A stretch of 64,000 nt of DNA, taken from NCBI RefSeq assembly GCF_963675165.1, contig NC_087379.1, forward strand, positions 6,534,839 through 6,598,838, given 5' to 3'. The DNA comes from Halichondria panicea. Its lineage: Eukaryota > Porifera > Demospongiae > Suberitida > Halichondriidae. The notes under the pieces were generated by a model that was not told the DNA's origin, searched no databases, and was given only the letters and a program-made list of their open reading frames with translations. Each line of letters starts with the position of its first letter. The first letter of the stretch is position 1. The translations under genes were made by a program, and so were the position numbers. Positions 1 to 50,400 of the stretch are shown here, piece after piece.

Positions 1-1820
1 TGCTAAAAAGGAGCGTGTAATGAGCAAAAAGGGGTGTGTGCACTCAAAATGTCAGTAAAGATATTATAGCAAACTGTGCTCTTGAGGAGACACCAGATAC
101 ACTTAGACATAGGCTATTAATCTTTTAGAGCTACTATATGCAAAGTGATGAGAAAGTGAGCTCCAAAGGGGGTGTCAGTACACTCTACAAACCATAACAG
201 GTCTGTTCCCAAGTCCTTTAAATGCCATCTCTTCGATCACACAATACAGATAAAGATACTTGTGTTCCACTTTCTAATACCTAAACTGTGTCTTAGAGCA
301 CTTCAAACTACATTACCATGTACAGTAAGAGCAGGAGAGGTACGCAAACCAGTGGCGTGTACAATGGGGGGATTTGGGGGCTTGAGCACCCCCCTGTCCT
401 CCCAGACAACCATGAAACTAATCGTATCACTCAGTAGCTAGCTAGCTAACTGTGCAGCTCTATCTCATTGACACAACGATTACAAGTCATGACCACGCCC
501 AATTGAGCATGTGCAATCAGTATTGCCATTCCAATGTTGTTATGTAATGCTAATTGCATGCATAATAGATCCTCTGCACTATCCCAGTCACCTCTTGCTC
601 CACTGAGAGATACTGAGAAGCAATGACTAACACTAGAGTGACTGGACATCCCCATTGTGATTGACCAGTTTGCTAGGATGTACCCCAGAAGAATAGTGCA
701 TGGAGATCCTACAAGATGACTGACTCATAATTATGTCTTATTATCACGCTATGCATGCATTAGATCCCATTTGAGTGTATTTAGCAGGGAACTATGAGCT
801 ATAGTACCGGTACTATAGATTACTCTGGGCTACAAACTACAACATTATACATTATATTGTCATTTACAAGAAGATACACAGAAAAATTATTGTAGCTAGA
901 TGCTTTGTCTAGTAACATAGTAACAGAACTAGAATGGAAGAGAGAAGCTCTAGAGGAAATAGTAGGAGCCGCTCTTTTCTTGGGCAGTGTGCTGTACTTT
1001 TTTGCTGCAAGGCTGCATGGGGGAGGAGCTGGATGTATGCCGCAATAAATGCGGGGGCGTAAAATCGCGCGCGGCTCCATTTTTTTTTCTGTACTTTTGA
1101 GCACCCTCCTGCTTCAATCTCTAGAAACGCCCCTGCAAACTTTATGGACTTCGGACAAACGTTTCATGGTGCTGCTACTACTTCACTGCATTGAGAGCTG
1201 GAAAATAATGCTTTGTTCCATGCAGTTATAAACACACTTTAATTCTGTGAAAAGTACATGTTATAAAATTATTTCATATTGGAGATATAGGTACATAAAC
1301 TAACAAATTGGTGTTTTTTCACACAAATCAAGCTGAATAAAAGAAAGCTCGGCACTAACATAGCAACTGTAGCTATCAGTAGTGCTGGGTGTATGTGTGC
1401 ACGATGCCTGATTGCTTTGAATTTCTCTTTTAGGCCCCCTACGAGAAAAATAAGCAGATATAGGGATCATTGTGTACTTTCTTGAGCGCAACTCGCCTCC
1501 AACCAGAGGGTGTGACGTCATACACTGCATTTACCTAGCCGGTAAAGGCACATCTGAAGATAGTAAAGGAAAGTTTGCATCTTTGTAGCCAACCCTAGCC
1601 TCGATTCCAGGCCGCGAAGAGAAAGGCTAAGCCAACCCATGCTGATACTATACTGTTAATTCCTTAACTGATTCAGTCTACAGTATCATGCAGGTTAGCT
1701 TTTTGACTAATCACTGCATATAAAAACTCGGCTATATAATTATAGAGCAAATAATATTACTAAAACTACGTATACCCAGTCACTAAAGTCTTAACTATAA
1801 AGTTCAAGTGACATTATCGT
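1..1820. other. Gene-free 3' flank of the giant SRCR gene
   Basis: I see no exon with plausible splice sites and no recognisable protein here. The stretch nearest 1820 should hold the 3' UTR of the minus-strand SRCR gene, but I could not identify an AATAAA signal on that strand close to the stop. Two repeat scraps are visible: a G-run/C-run block at about 349-395 that starts like the CAGTGGCG-ended MITEs found elsewhere, and a block at about 1010-1135 ending in ACGCCCCTG, the end sequence of the element at 60481-61088. A perfect 20-bp palindrome lies at 799-818. Confidence 0.6.
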
Positions 1821-40652
<38,832 letters not shown>

Positions 40653-40848
40653 GGCTATCCCAGGAGCTCCTTTTCTTGTGTTTGTTCTAGATAGCAATAG
40701 CTAAAAAACTGAGCAGCCCCACCTCTTGTTTCTATAAATGTTAGCTACTGCGCATGCTCAAACACTAACACGTACGCCCCCTTACCTTATCAATCAACCA
40801 ATAGTCAAAACACACAACAACACACAATGAATAATTATAAACAAAACA
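40653..40848 (-). promoter_or_regulatory. Compact promoter/5' UTR of the SRCR receptor gene
   Basis: Only 196 bp separate the SRCR start codon from the stop codon of the same-strand gene upstream. On the minus strand a TATA-like TTTATAG lies at about 40733-40739, some 80 bases before the ATG. If used, the 5' UTR is very short. The tight spacing also leaves open read-through or trans-splicing from the upstream gene. Confidence 0.4.
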
Positions 40849-43400
40849 CTAATCTTTAAGTATATCATATTCTCTGTTCAAGAATTTCTTGGATGCAAGA
40901 ATGGAAATAATAATAAAAACAGCTGCAATCACAACAGCTAGAGCTAGTGACAGTCCCACCACCAGTCCGATCTGTGTGTGTGTGTGTAGGGGTGAGAATG
41001 GGCAGTGAGTTTATGTGTGGGGGTGTAGGGAAGGGGGCTGTAGGGACGGCAATGAATTTGTGTGTGCAGGTGTGACTACACTAACTACACTCATCGGTAC
41101 ACTCACTGTTTCGTTATTGCTGCTGTGACGAGCGCAATCAAAAATATCTATCGAGAGAACAAATTAGAGAACAAATTATTAACAAGAGCATGTATGTACA
41201 AAAAAGATATAGTTCTAACCTTTAGATGGGTCTTTATTCCCTAGAAATGGTTGTAGGCTGATTCCAGTAATGTTGAGATTTGTGCCAATATTTCCATCCA
41301 CACCACTGCTACCATGCAGCACAACACCTGAGTATCAACAAAAAAATTGGAGTACAGCCTATACATATAATTATAGATTCAATGGTTGCATGGTAAGAAT
41401 GGCAGACTCTACTACGTACTACTGTATGTTTGAGATCTCACTAACAATGCACAGGTCTATAAGTGGTACATCTGGAAAGTGTCTAACGTACAATCAGGAG
41501 CAGCTCCTGGTACAATTTAGTGGAATTAACGACATGTAATTACAAACAGGCACACATGGACATTAGTCATATAGATACAGACATGTCCAGTCAGCCTGTA
41601 ATAATAATTATACCCCTTAGGGAAGCATAATTTATTAAAAACTAGGCAATTTCTATCAAGTGAACACACAGGTTGTTAGCCACTCACTGGTGCACTGGTA
41701 CTGCAGACCGGAGGGTGCCCAGATGCTGTACTGTATGCCCTTGTACTGGAAGAGGGTCTGCACCGTCCCGTTCTTGCTGATGGATGCGTGCTGGAAATTA
41801 TTCAGGTACCATTTGGGGTCATCTTCACTGCTGTCTTGCGTGAAGTGAAACTGGGGTTGGAAAAATGATAATAATTATAGTCAGTGGTTCACACTAATTT
41901 TATCACAGCTTAGATAGCTCATATATAGTACAAGCACATACTACAGTGAATGCACTAGTCAATGTTACCAATGCTCGAGTGACTCAAATGACTAGAGCAC
42001 TTACTGCAATAAAAAACGTTGGATTGCTGTCAGTGCCATAAAACCGCTTGAGAACAGTATATGTAGAGTTAACACGAATCACTGTGTTATTGACAAACTT
42101 CATCCCCTCAATAATCTCTCCAGTCAGATTCTTGTAGCTGGCTGACTCTAAAGGTACATGGAATAGGAACAAGAAATGAATAAATCAGTAAAAATTACTT
42201 GTTCCCCTAGTACTTTGATGGTTACAAACTGACTTTCAGACTTTTTAGTGCAATTTTTGTATCTAATGGCGGCTCCTCACAAACCATATCATTATGGCTT
42301 GTACATGTATATAATTATAGCAATCGTTACAAGGATTTATTCCTTGCCCGCTCAGGAAATACCCTAGTATATAATGATAGCCTATAATATAACTACATAA
42401 TCACAACAGCCCCACTGCTAGATTGAATGGTGGGTTAAAGATACCCACCCCTCTGAAAACTCATAATTGCTCATACCAAATGTGATGGAGATGGTATGGA
42501 TTTTCAAGTAGATTTCGCTATCTTTATATGTGAAGAAGTTCTCAGCCGGGATTGAGGTAGGGGAAGGGGCTTTGCTGCTGGTCATGTGATGCGTACTGGA
42601 CACCTGATTGGACGAAGTTGCAGTAGGGGTGGGAGTCAAACTACAGGGGAGATCAATGATCAATTCATTATTACCAACAGCAGCAGATGTCACTACACTG
42701 GTTTACATAACCAGTAAAGCACTCCATGCAGCACACACAATATACAATAAGGAAGACGGTATTTGGGCACTAGTGAACAATGGTTGGGAAGTAACAATGT
42801 AAACAGCATATGTGCAGTAGTGTGTGTGCTTCAGTTCATCCTACATGACCTAGCTCTTCAATTTAAGCAGTGATACTTACTTGATGTATGTAGATGGTTA
42901 CAGTACGTACTGCATGTAAGCATAGCCACGACTGCACAGACTACAATGTACTGTACCTTACACCCTTAAGACGTACGGGCAACAAACAGTAACTACAACG
43001 TAAAACCAGCCTAATCCCTAATAATGGTATAAGCCATTCGCTACCTACGAACAAGCTTATACAAGTACTTGTACAACCTCTAGGTACTATCATTTATACC
43101 AATCAACCGGATTCGTCTGTCTGTGCTATGCTCTTCATATTAAACTATAATGAGCTCACCGCTCACCTTATCAAATGTGCCGTTGTAAGCTGGACCGCCG
43201 TCGCATTGTTTGCTGCAATGGATAATCAGTCACAGTGATTTAAAAACAGCATGGTACGTACAACAGCATGGTGCGTACAACAGCATGGTACAACAGTATG
43301 GTACGTACATGTACACTACACACGTACACGTACCACTCCCAAGCTGAGAGTATGTCCCCACCAGTAACACAGACCAAAGTAACTTCATAAAATTCCTCAT
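40849..43400 (-). CDS. LAMP / ATP6AP1 (Ac45)-like type I membrane glycoprotein
   Basis: Eight exons (43334-43400, 43167-43212, 42477-42697, 42005-42147, 41688-41850, 41220-41327, 41107-41147, 40849-40971) join in phase to 303 residues. The N-terminus MRNFMKLLWSVLLVGTYSQ is a signal peptide. A Ser/Thr/Pro-rich hinge (residues about 55-85) is followed by a lumenal domain with NPTFF, KWYL...SKNGTV and YQC, then a transmembrane segment (IGLVVGLSLALAVVIAAVF) and a short tail KKFLNREYDILKD. The layout and the NPTF, W-L, Y-x-C spacing resemble the LAMP and Ac45 lumenal domain, and YDIL in the tail is a YxxPhi lysosome/endosome sorting motif. Several N-x-S/T sites fit a glycosylated lysosomal protein. 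The family call is by eye; it could be another lysosomal or surface mucin-like protein. Confidence 0.6.
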
Positions 43401-43679
43401 GTCTAACAGTTACGGTGTGGTCCTTGTCTCTGGAAGAAGGTCTTGGCCTTGTAGAGCTCTGACAGGTCTTTAATATAATATAAAACTAGTGGACCTTGTT
43501 CTCTGTTGATTAACTTTTTCCGCGACCTTTGACATGTGACTTCAGTGGTAAAATAGTTATTGCCATGGTTACTGGTGGGTAATTCAAAGAAACATCAGCC
43601 TTTGATCAGTTGACCTGCTGTACTGTATCTACGTACATGTGCTGTAGCTGATCGCTGGACCGCGTACCGGAGAGAGGCT
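43401..43679. promoter_or_regulatory. Divergent (head-to-head) promoter region
   Basis: 279 bp lie between the start codons of the minus-strand LAMP-like gene and the plus-strand myristoylated protein. It must hold both 5' UTRs and promoters, so shared regulation is likely. An AT-rich TTTAATATAATATAAAA block at about 43470-43486 could serve as a TATA-like element. Nothing else is recognisable. Confidence 0.5.
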
Positions 43680-44257
43680 ATGGGTTGTGGAACATCCAAA
43701 GCGACACAGGTGGCCAATACAGACATCACCATCAAAGAAGACTCAAGGTGAGGCCAGTGCACTGTAAGCAGTGCAGTAACAACGTATGTACATGTAGTCA
43801 GACGTATATCGAATGAACATTTCTAGTCTCGATGCTACCGAGATTAGATAAGATCTAATCCTGAAAGCAAGGTTGATTATGTGTACGTGTAGTCTAGTTA
43901 CCTGTATTACTTGGCTTGTAGAGGAGGCTATTAGCTATTGACCTTTACCAGTATTAAAGCGTAATTATTCAATGGTTACGTGATTTCCATTCAGTATGAG
44001 AGAGCCCCAGCCGTTGACTCAGGGTGAGGCTACCACTAGAGCAACCGTGAGTGAGGAGAGAACAGACGATCACGGTATGTACATTAATGCCTGTTACCAC
44101 CTTGGTAGAGCTCTAATGCTGATTTACACTCCGTGTGTTTGATGATGATTGGGTTGTTTTGTCGCTAGGTACAGCATCACAAGAGCTCACAACTCAACAC
44201 AGCTGTGACAGTCAGGTGTGTGTGTGGGTGTGGGTGGGTGCGTGTGTGTGTGTGTGT

Positions 44258-44300
<43 letters not shown>

Positions 44301-44321
44301 TGTGTGTGTGTGTGTGTGTGG

Positions 44322-44352
<31 letters not shown>

Positions 44353-46671
44353 TGTAGAGCTGGGTACATAATAATTATTATATTGGTTGGTGAAGGCACC
44401 ATTTTATATAATTATGTACTGGTACTGTCAAGAATGAACTCTTGGTACTGTTTATGTGCCTAATTATAAGCACTAGTCAGGTACTCACTTAGATTTCTGT
44501 AAGCTAGTTGGTTGATGTCTCATGTAAGATGGATCCATAAAGTAGTACAGAGTCCCACCATTACATGAAGTGCTTTACAGTGATGTTGTGTACAGGCAGG
44601 AGGCAGTAATGACGAGGAAAGGCCGAAATTTGAAGCGTTTGAAGTGAGTGTTAATGAGGATGGGAGCAGTGACCCTAAAGGACTACCACCACGAAGACTA
44701 TCAGTGAGTTACAGTATAGTTGTCAGGGTTTCATAGAGAGGGGGGGCGCCCTGGGATCCCCCCACCTAGAAATCTGAAAATGAATCACAACGATTTTTCT
44801 CCTTAAAAACGTCTGCATCTCTTTTAAAGGAAGCATACTACTAACTAGTAAAATTTAATGGTTTGAAAACCCAAAATAATTGCACCACTGATAATCTTTT
44901 CGTAAAAATGTTCCGGGGAACAACCCCTGATCCCCCTGAATTAAATGTTTCCCCCTCCCAGCTAAAAATCCTGTATGAACCCTGGTGAGAGTGTGTTTTT
45001 ACATACGTGTACGTAGGCTATTATAGCTGTCGACAAAATAATGGTATACATTAATTGTGATCTAGTTATAGTTGTGACACATGCACAGTGCCACATGGGA
45101 GATATTGGCTCAGTAGTGCCTTTGCCCTCGAGGCCTGCGGCCCTTGGGCCTAAGTCACTACTGAGCCAATATATCCAATGTGCGCACGAGTGAGCTGTGT
45201 AACAACTGATTTGTTGCATTCCTTGTGCATTCCTTTTCGTGTACACATCACTCGTTTTATAGGACAACTAGTTTCAACTACTTGTGGTTGCTGTGGAATG
45301 CACCCAGATGCATGAAAAACGTTTTCTGCTTACCACTGAATCTGTTGACAGTGTTATACTATGCCAGGGTGGGCTTTAGGTAACTTTAGCCATACTATGC
45401 CAGTATCTAGATAGTGGCACAGTTCAAGGCTTGACCTGTGCCATATGGTAGATATTGGCACAGTGTTTCCTTTGATCTGCCCACTCAAAATGCAACAATT
45501 GCCAATACAGTCATGTTTGCTAATGAACTGTATTGCCCTCAGAAACTGGACTCAGTGCCCAAGCTCACTACAGAGATGTTGGCTGAGAAACAAAGACAAG
45601 TGGAGGAGAGAAAACAACAGGTCAGCAAGCCTTGTCTATTCACCTCAGGGGCTGTAATTTTGTGATCCTTGTACTATACACACTTCACGTACATGTATGG
45701 TTTGAATCAGGCCACTATTTTGTTTCATGCTGTTTGGTGATTATTTGCTGTGTTCTGCATTGTAGGAGCTGGAGAAACGTGCCAACAAACGGGTGTCACG
45801 TAAAGACAGACTTAGGAAGCAGATTGTGGAGGCTAGAGATATGGAGGTGTCACATCAACACTACACCACACATATCATTAACTAGATATTCATAGTGTCG
45901 TGAATAGTCGCAGTCTCAGTGTGGGGTGTAACTGGGAGGTATTCAACACACACTGATTAGATCACTCTACACGCAGCAAAAAGAGGATTGCTGCATATAG
46001 AGTGATCTAATCAGTTATGTTTACAGTAATGTGGTTTTACAGGCTTTGTTGTATAAAAGTGGGTGATGTGCTATTGTAACTCCTTCCACTGGCTTTCTCA
46101 CAGACATGATTATGTACATACATAGCACGCTGTCATTTTGGTTTCCCAATCAGCAAATCCATCCATCTTCCCTCTATAATTATACAGCAGAGTGCTAGTA
46201 GCGACAGCAATGGCCGAGTGAAGGCTCTCAAACTGTCGGCCAGTGAGGGCCTGGACACTGAGAGTGGGACTGCCAGCTATGACCCTTCAGTAGAGATGGA
46301 TGTTGACCTCACCTACAACACCGACGAGCAAAACGGTACGTGTGGAGACCTTGCATTGAGTGTTGCTGTAAATTTGCTTAATTAAATTGAAGGTGTTAAT
46401 TATGTACCTTTATACAGAGTACACACTCGATCAGCTGTGTCACTGTCAATGACTGTATATTTTTTAACACTTGACTACTTAACACTAGCTAGCTAGCTGC
46501 TGTTAATTTACAGTTTTTTTATTTTAATTCCATCCTTCGATCTGTGCTGCAGGTTTCTGGGAGAGTCAAAATTCAGAGACGAATTTGGACAATAATGACA
46601 AAGCACAAAGTGACACTAGAAACAATCCTGTTGACGATTTTGGTAGCAATAAATCGGAACAATATTTGTGA
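43680..46671 (+). CDS. N-myristoylated coiled-coil protein, stathmin-domain (STMND1)-like
   Basis: Eight exons (43680-43747, 43995-44074, 44169-44215, 44596-44703, 45543-45620, 45766-45846, 46188-46335, 46553-46671) give 242 residues in phase. The start MGCGTSK fits N-myristoylation at Gly2 with a palmitoylatable Cys3, so membrane anchoring is likely. Residues about 75-101 (FEAFEVSVNED...LPPRRLS) precede a charged helix at about 102-154 (EMLAEKQRQVEERKQQ, EKRANKRVSRKDRLRKQ), which would form a coiled coil. The arrangement of an MGC start, a FEVSV/PPRRL segment and a K/E/R helix resembles stathmin-domain-containing protein 1, a tubulin-binding relative. The C-terminal third is acidic, Ser/Asn-rich and probably disordered. 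Family assignment is tentative; the membrane anchor and coiled coil are more secure. Confidence 0.62.
44215..44354. repeat. (GT)n microsatellite
   Basis: Long TG/GT tract with interspersed GGTG and CGTG units in intron 3 of the myristoylated-protein gene, starting directly at that intron's GTGTGT donor. Confidence 0.9.
44724..44984. mobile_element. MITE with CAGGGTTTCAT ends
   Basis: CAGGGTTTCAT at the left and ATGAACCCTG at the right form inverted ends, with G-rich and C-rich blocks inside each. No target-site duplication is evident. It starts about 20 bp after an exon of the host gene. Confidence 0.65.
45087..45500. repeat. Palindromic repeat related to the 22.5-23.0 kb element
   Basis: A hairpin at 45102-45174 pairs ATATTGGCTCAGTAGTG with its complement around a GAGGCCTGCGGCCC loop, the same core as at 22909-23050. 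A second part at 45440-45500 has a GCCATATGG-type block and, inverted, GAGTGGGCAGATCAAAG shared with 22572-22588. Ends about 40 bp before the exon at 45543. Confidence 0.6.
45952..46015. repeat. 28-bp-arm hairpin
   Basis: ACTGATTAGATCACTCTA... at 45952-45979 pairs with its near-perfect complement at 45988-46015, with an 8-base loop. It could be a tiny MITE or a structured RNA element in the intron. No function assigned. Confidence 0.6.
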
Positions 46672-46866
46672 ATTATTAATATTCATTGCACACACAAAAC
46701 TAGATCACATGTCATGATAATTATCAAATATTAAATACCGACCCACCATGCATAATTGCATGTTTTATTTTTAATTCCATGCAATAATTATTAGATAACG
46801 TTTATGTTCCTGTTCATGTTACAATATTAAGAAGGGATGCATATAATTATGCATGCTACTTTATAT

Positions 46867-46872
46867 AATAAA
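46867..46872 (+). terminator. Candidate poly(A) signal of the myristoylated-protein gene
   Basis: AATAAA about 195 bp after the stop codon at 46671, at the expected position for 3' end formation, just before the MITE at 46897. Confidence 0.45.
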
Positions 46873-46896
46873 GGTCATGCACCTGCACGTACCATA

Positions 46897-47128
46897 TACC
46901 GTATAGCGGGAAATTTTCGTGGGGTGCAAAATTTTGCGTTTTTCGAGGGTAGAGCAGTAATGTGAAAATTAAAACCGGGATAAACTCCCACGCACCAGGT
47001 ATTTTCACATGTGCATGCAAAGTATTGATGGGTGTAGTTTCCTGGCATTGAAACGCGAATATTAGAACCCACAAAAATTTCTGCTGAGGGCTCTGGAGCC
47101 AATCGCGAAAATTTCCCGCTATACGGTA
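46897..47128. mobile_element. CCGTATAGCG-family MITE, copy A
   Basis: TACCGTATAGCGGGAAATTT at the left matches the reverse complement of the right end. TA at both edges suits a TA target-site duplication. It fills the space between two convergent genes. Confidence 0.8.
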
Positions 47129-47312
47129 TACCAGTATATACATGTAGGAAACATTCAGGCAATCGTTTTCACTTTATAGCTACAGTAATAATAAATTAAA
47201 AGCAGTGAATTTATATCACGTATATACACTACAATAGTATTGTAATAGCATTGCACACAGATGAAAATTACATTGCTAACAAAGAGAAAAATATAATTAT
47301 TGCTATATATAA

Positions 47313-47425
47313 TTAGCTAACAATGTCTAACTTCTGCACATAGTTCTCTGGGAAGAGTCCCTCATTATCCACTCCCGACTTGCCAAACAGCCAACCATCT
47401 CCCTCACACCGCGTCTGAATCACAA

Positions 47426-47485
<60 letters not shown>

Positions 47486-50400
47486 GGGGGGGGGGGGGTG
47501 TTAAGTGTGTGAGAGCTGACCATCTTTCAATAGCCATAACTTTAGTACTGTAGATCCATTTGTGATCCAATGTCAAACCTTTACGAAATTTTCTCTAATA
47601 GCTTAGAAAGATACCTTTCAAATGATGTGTTGTGTGTGTGCATGTCTCTCAGTTATATACATAAACTACTAGAAGTTGAAGAAAAGCGTGACAAATCCCC
47701 TACCCTGACAAATACAAAATGGAACTGCCCACACCATTATTTTGTATATACATGTATATCACACTAATAGCTCCACCCACCTGTCCTTCCTCCAAGGGGA
47801 TTTCCCCAGAGTCTAGAGGGGAGTAGTCATAGATTGCTCTCATGATAATGTTGCCACGGGATACCAGTTGGACGTATGTGGCTGGGAAATAACCCTTTTT
47901 GTCTCCAACAGATCCTTTCCACCAATCTCCACTGGCCGTGTTTATGAGAGCTATCACATCCCCTGCCCTGTGTGTGTGTGCGTGCGTGCGTGCGTGTGTG
48001 TGTGGGTGTGTGTGGGTGTGGGTGTGTATGTGTGCGTGCGTGCGTGTGCGTGTGCATATGCACGTACATGTATGTGTACTTTGATGTGTAGGAGGGAAAC
48101 AAAAAAGAGACACAAAACTCTATATTTTCCTCACACTACATTGTGTGGGTGTATGGAAGAACAACCAAAATAGGCAGCATGCATGTACATGTACACTATA
48201 GCAATGCCACAGTTCAATTGCACATAATGCAATGATTGACTGAACATGCATGTTAACGATGTTGACAATGTCATACTTATACTTACATGAGAGAAACGTC
48301 GTTAGGGTTGACCTTGGTGTAGTCATACATGGCCACACAATAGCTGTAGGAATCAGCCAGCTCTACGGTCTGCTCAAAGCTATGGTGGGTCAGGGCATCT
48401 TCAATCTCAGCCTATGGGAGGATGGTAGAACCATGAGAGGTTTATCACAACAGAGCCATTAACAGTATATATACAACACTGAGCGTGAAGTAAGTGTAAA
48501 GTGGGTAACAAGCTGCACAGTTAAAGTTAGGATAATTATGATGGTCCCTCATGAGTTCTATTTGTTTATTTATTCGTCAGCATTTTTTCTCAGAAGTCTG
48601 TTGCGCTTATAATTATTGTATGAATAGCTATGTGTAAGAATGCTATGATTATGAAGATGCATGAATAAGACAAGAGGGCATCAAAACCGCATATATAATT
48701 TAATTATAACACAGATACTATTTTTTGCGTCAAATTATAAGAGCAGTAAGTACTACAAGCAAGCTTTCTTGGCGTGTAGCTGAGTACCTTCCAGAGGGCC
48801 AGACGAAGAGATATCCGTTGTAAAAGTTCACACGGGCGAGTAAAAGCTGAGAGTAGTAAAGATACGCCCTTGTCACCTTCTTCTAGCTAGGCTATCCACG
48901 CCAAAATTTGACGCAAGAATACTCAAGTTATAGTAATTGCGGCTTGTATGTCACTCCTCCACGAAAAACGCTATACCATAACGATATTCATACTCAATAC
49001 ACACCCTCTCGCAACACTATACCATAACGATATTCATACTCAATACACACCCTCTTGCGTGGGAGAAACATCTGTTAATTAGGCAAAGGTGCAGACTGTA
49101 GAACATGCAAATTGACACTATGAGCTAGCAGATTATTAGCTGTGAATGCAATCGAGTTACCCTTGAGTAGAGTGATTCTCCACGAGGTGGTGGTTTAGGA
49201 AGGTGTTCAGGAGAGGTGGTCTTCCTGGAGGGGGTTCTAGTCGGAGGTTGGGGGGGCAGCTCATACAAGCCCCCCAGAGTCTCATCCTCATCATACCCAA
49301 ATTCTGTGGGATGGAAAATTGAGACAGAAAAAGTTGAAAATTCACAATTTTTCCAAAGACCAAACACACAAGCTACATGTACAAATGTAGCACACCCCAA
49401 TAAAGTTTCCCACAGGACATAATTATAGGCATTGTGTACAATTAACATACATACATGTACATACACACAGCCCACAGTTATTAGTTTGTGTGTGTTGAAT
49501 ACTCACCATCGAATGATCCAGTGGGAGAGCCACCGCTGCTGCTGGGGGCGTTGCTGGTCTTGCGTTGTAGGAGCATCGAGAGACGATTGGTCACTTTAGA
49601 CACGGCTGCAAAAAAAGTTTCTGTCAATACCAGAAAGTGTTGCTACAGATCTAGTACAACAGGTCAAAGATCATGACATACATTATGTAGGCGTACAAGC
49701 ACTGTTAGTACTAATATAAGTTTGTAAACCAGTTTACTTACATGCAGCAAACTTTGCTGGGTCCTTGGTTGGAGGTAGCTGTAAAAAAGGGAAATGAATC
49801 AAAGCACAGGTTTAGGTAAACACACACACACGGCTCTAGTAGACTCACCCCCTCACAGTAGGGGATGTAGTTCTGGCACTTGATGTGGACTGTGGTCTTA
49901 CACACTTTGCACTTGAAGCCTCGAGAGATAGGAGCTAAAAGAATGGGAATGAAACGTGATGAATTCATATAGTACGCATTATCTGGACCATTGTATACTA
50001 GCAACAGTGGAAGAGGGGTATCTCTGAGAGCAGCAGAATACACATGAAATTAGGCAATCAGTTGTACACGCATAATAGTATGTACTATACATGTATATAA
50101 CATAGATATACATGTAGCACGAGACCGAGTCTTGTATTCAATATACAAGGCACAAGCTCCGAGGGCGAGCTGCCTGTATATGGCACACAACACGAGGGTT
50201 CTTATGTTATACAAATACAAATACAATAGCGGCCCTTACCAAATTATGCCCCAAGGCTACGTACCAAAAATATACAACACGGTAGGGACTGTATGACTTT
50301 TATTACACCCTTGATACATTGACAACGTCATTGGCCTCGGTCACAGGCCGTTTTTTCTCTAATTGAACGCTATGTCGGAAAAGGCCTGGTGTCCATTGCA

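Noticed and set aside
44135..44463. Open frames of alternating Val-Cys or Thr-His
   Set aside because: They are translations of the (GT)n microsatellite, not genes; the same holds for frames at 47.3-48.2, 51.2 and 52.6 kb.
46867..46872. Poly(A) signal for the minus-strand F-BAR gene in the convergent interval
   Set aside because: AATAAA reads on the plus strand only; on the minus strand the nearest TTTATT complement is over 500 bp past the F-BAR stop, too weak to call.
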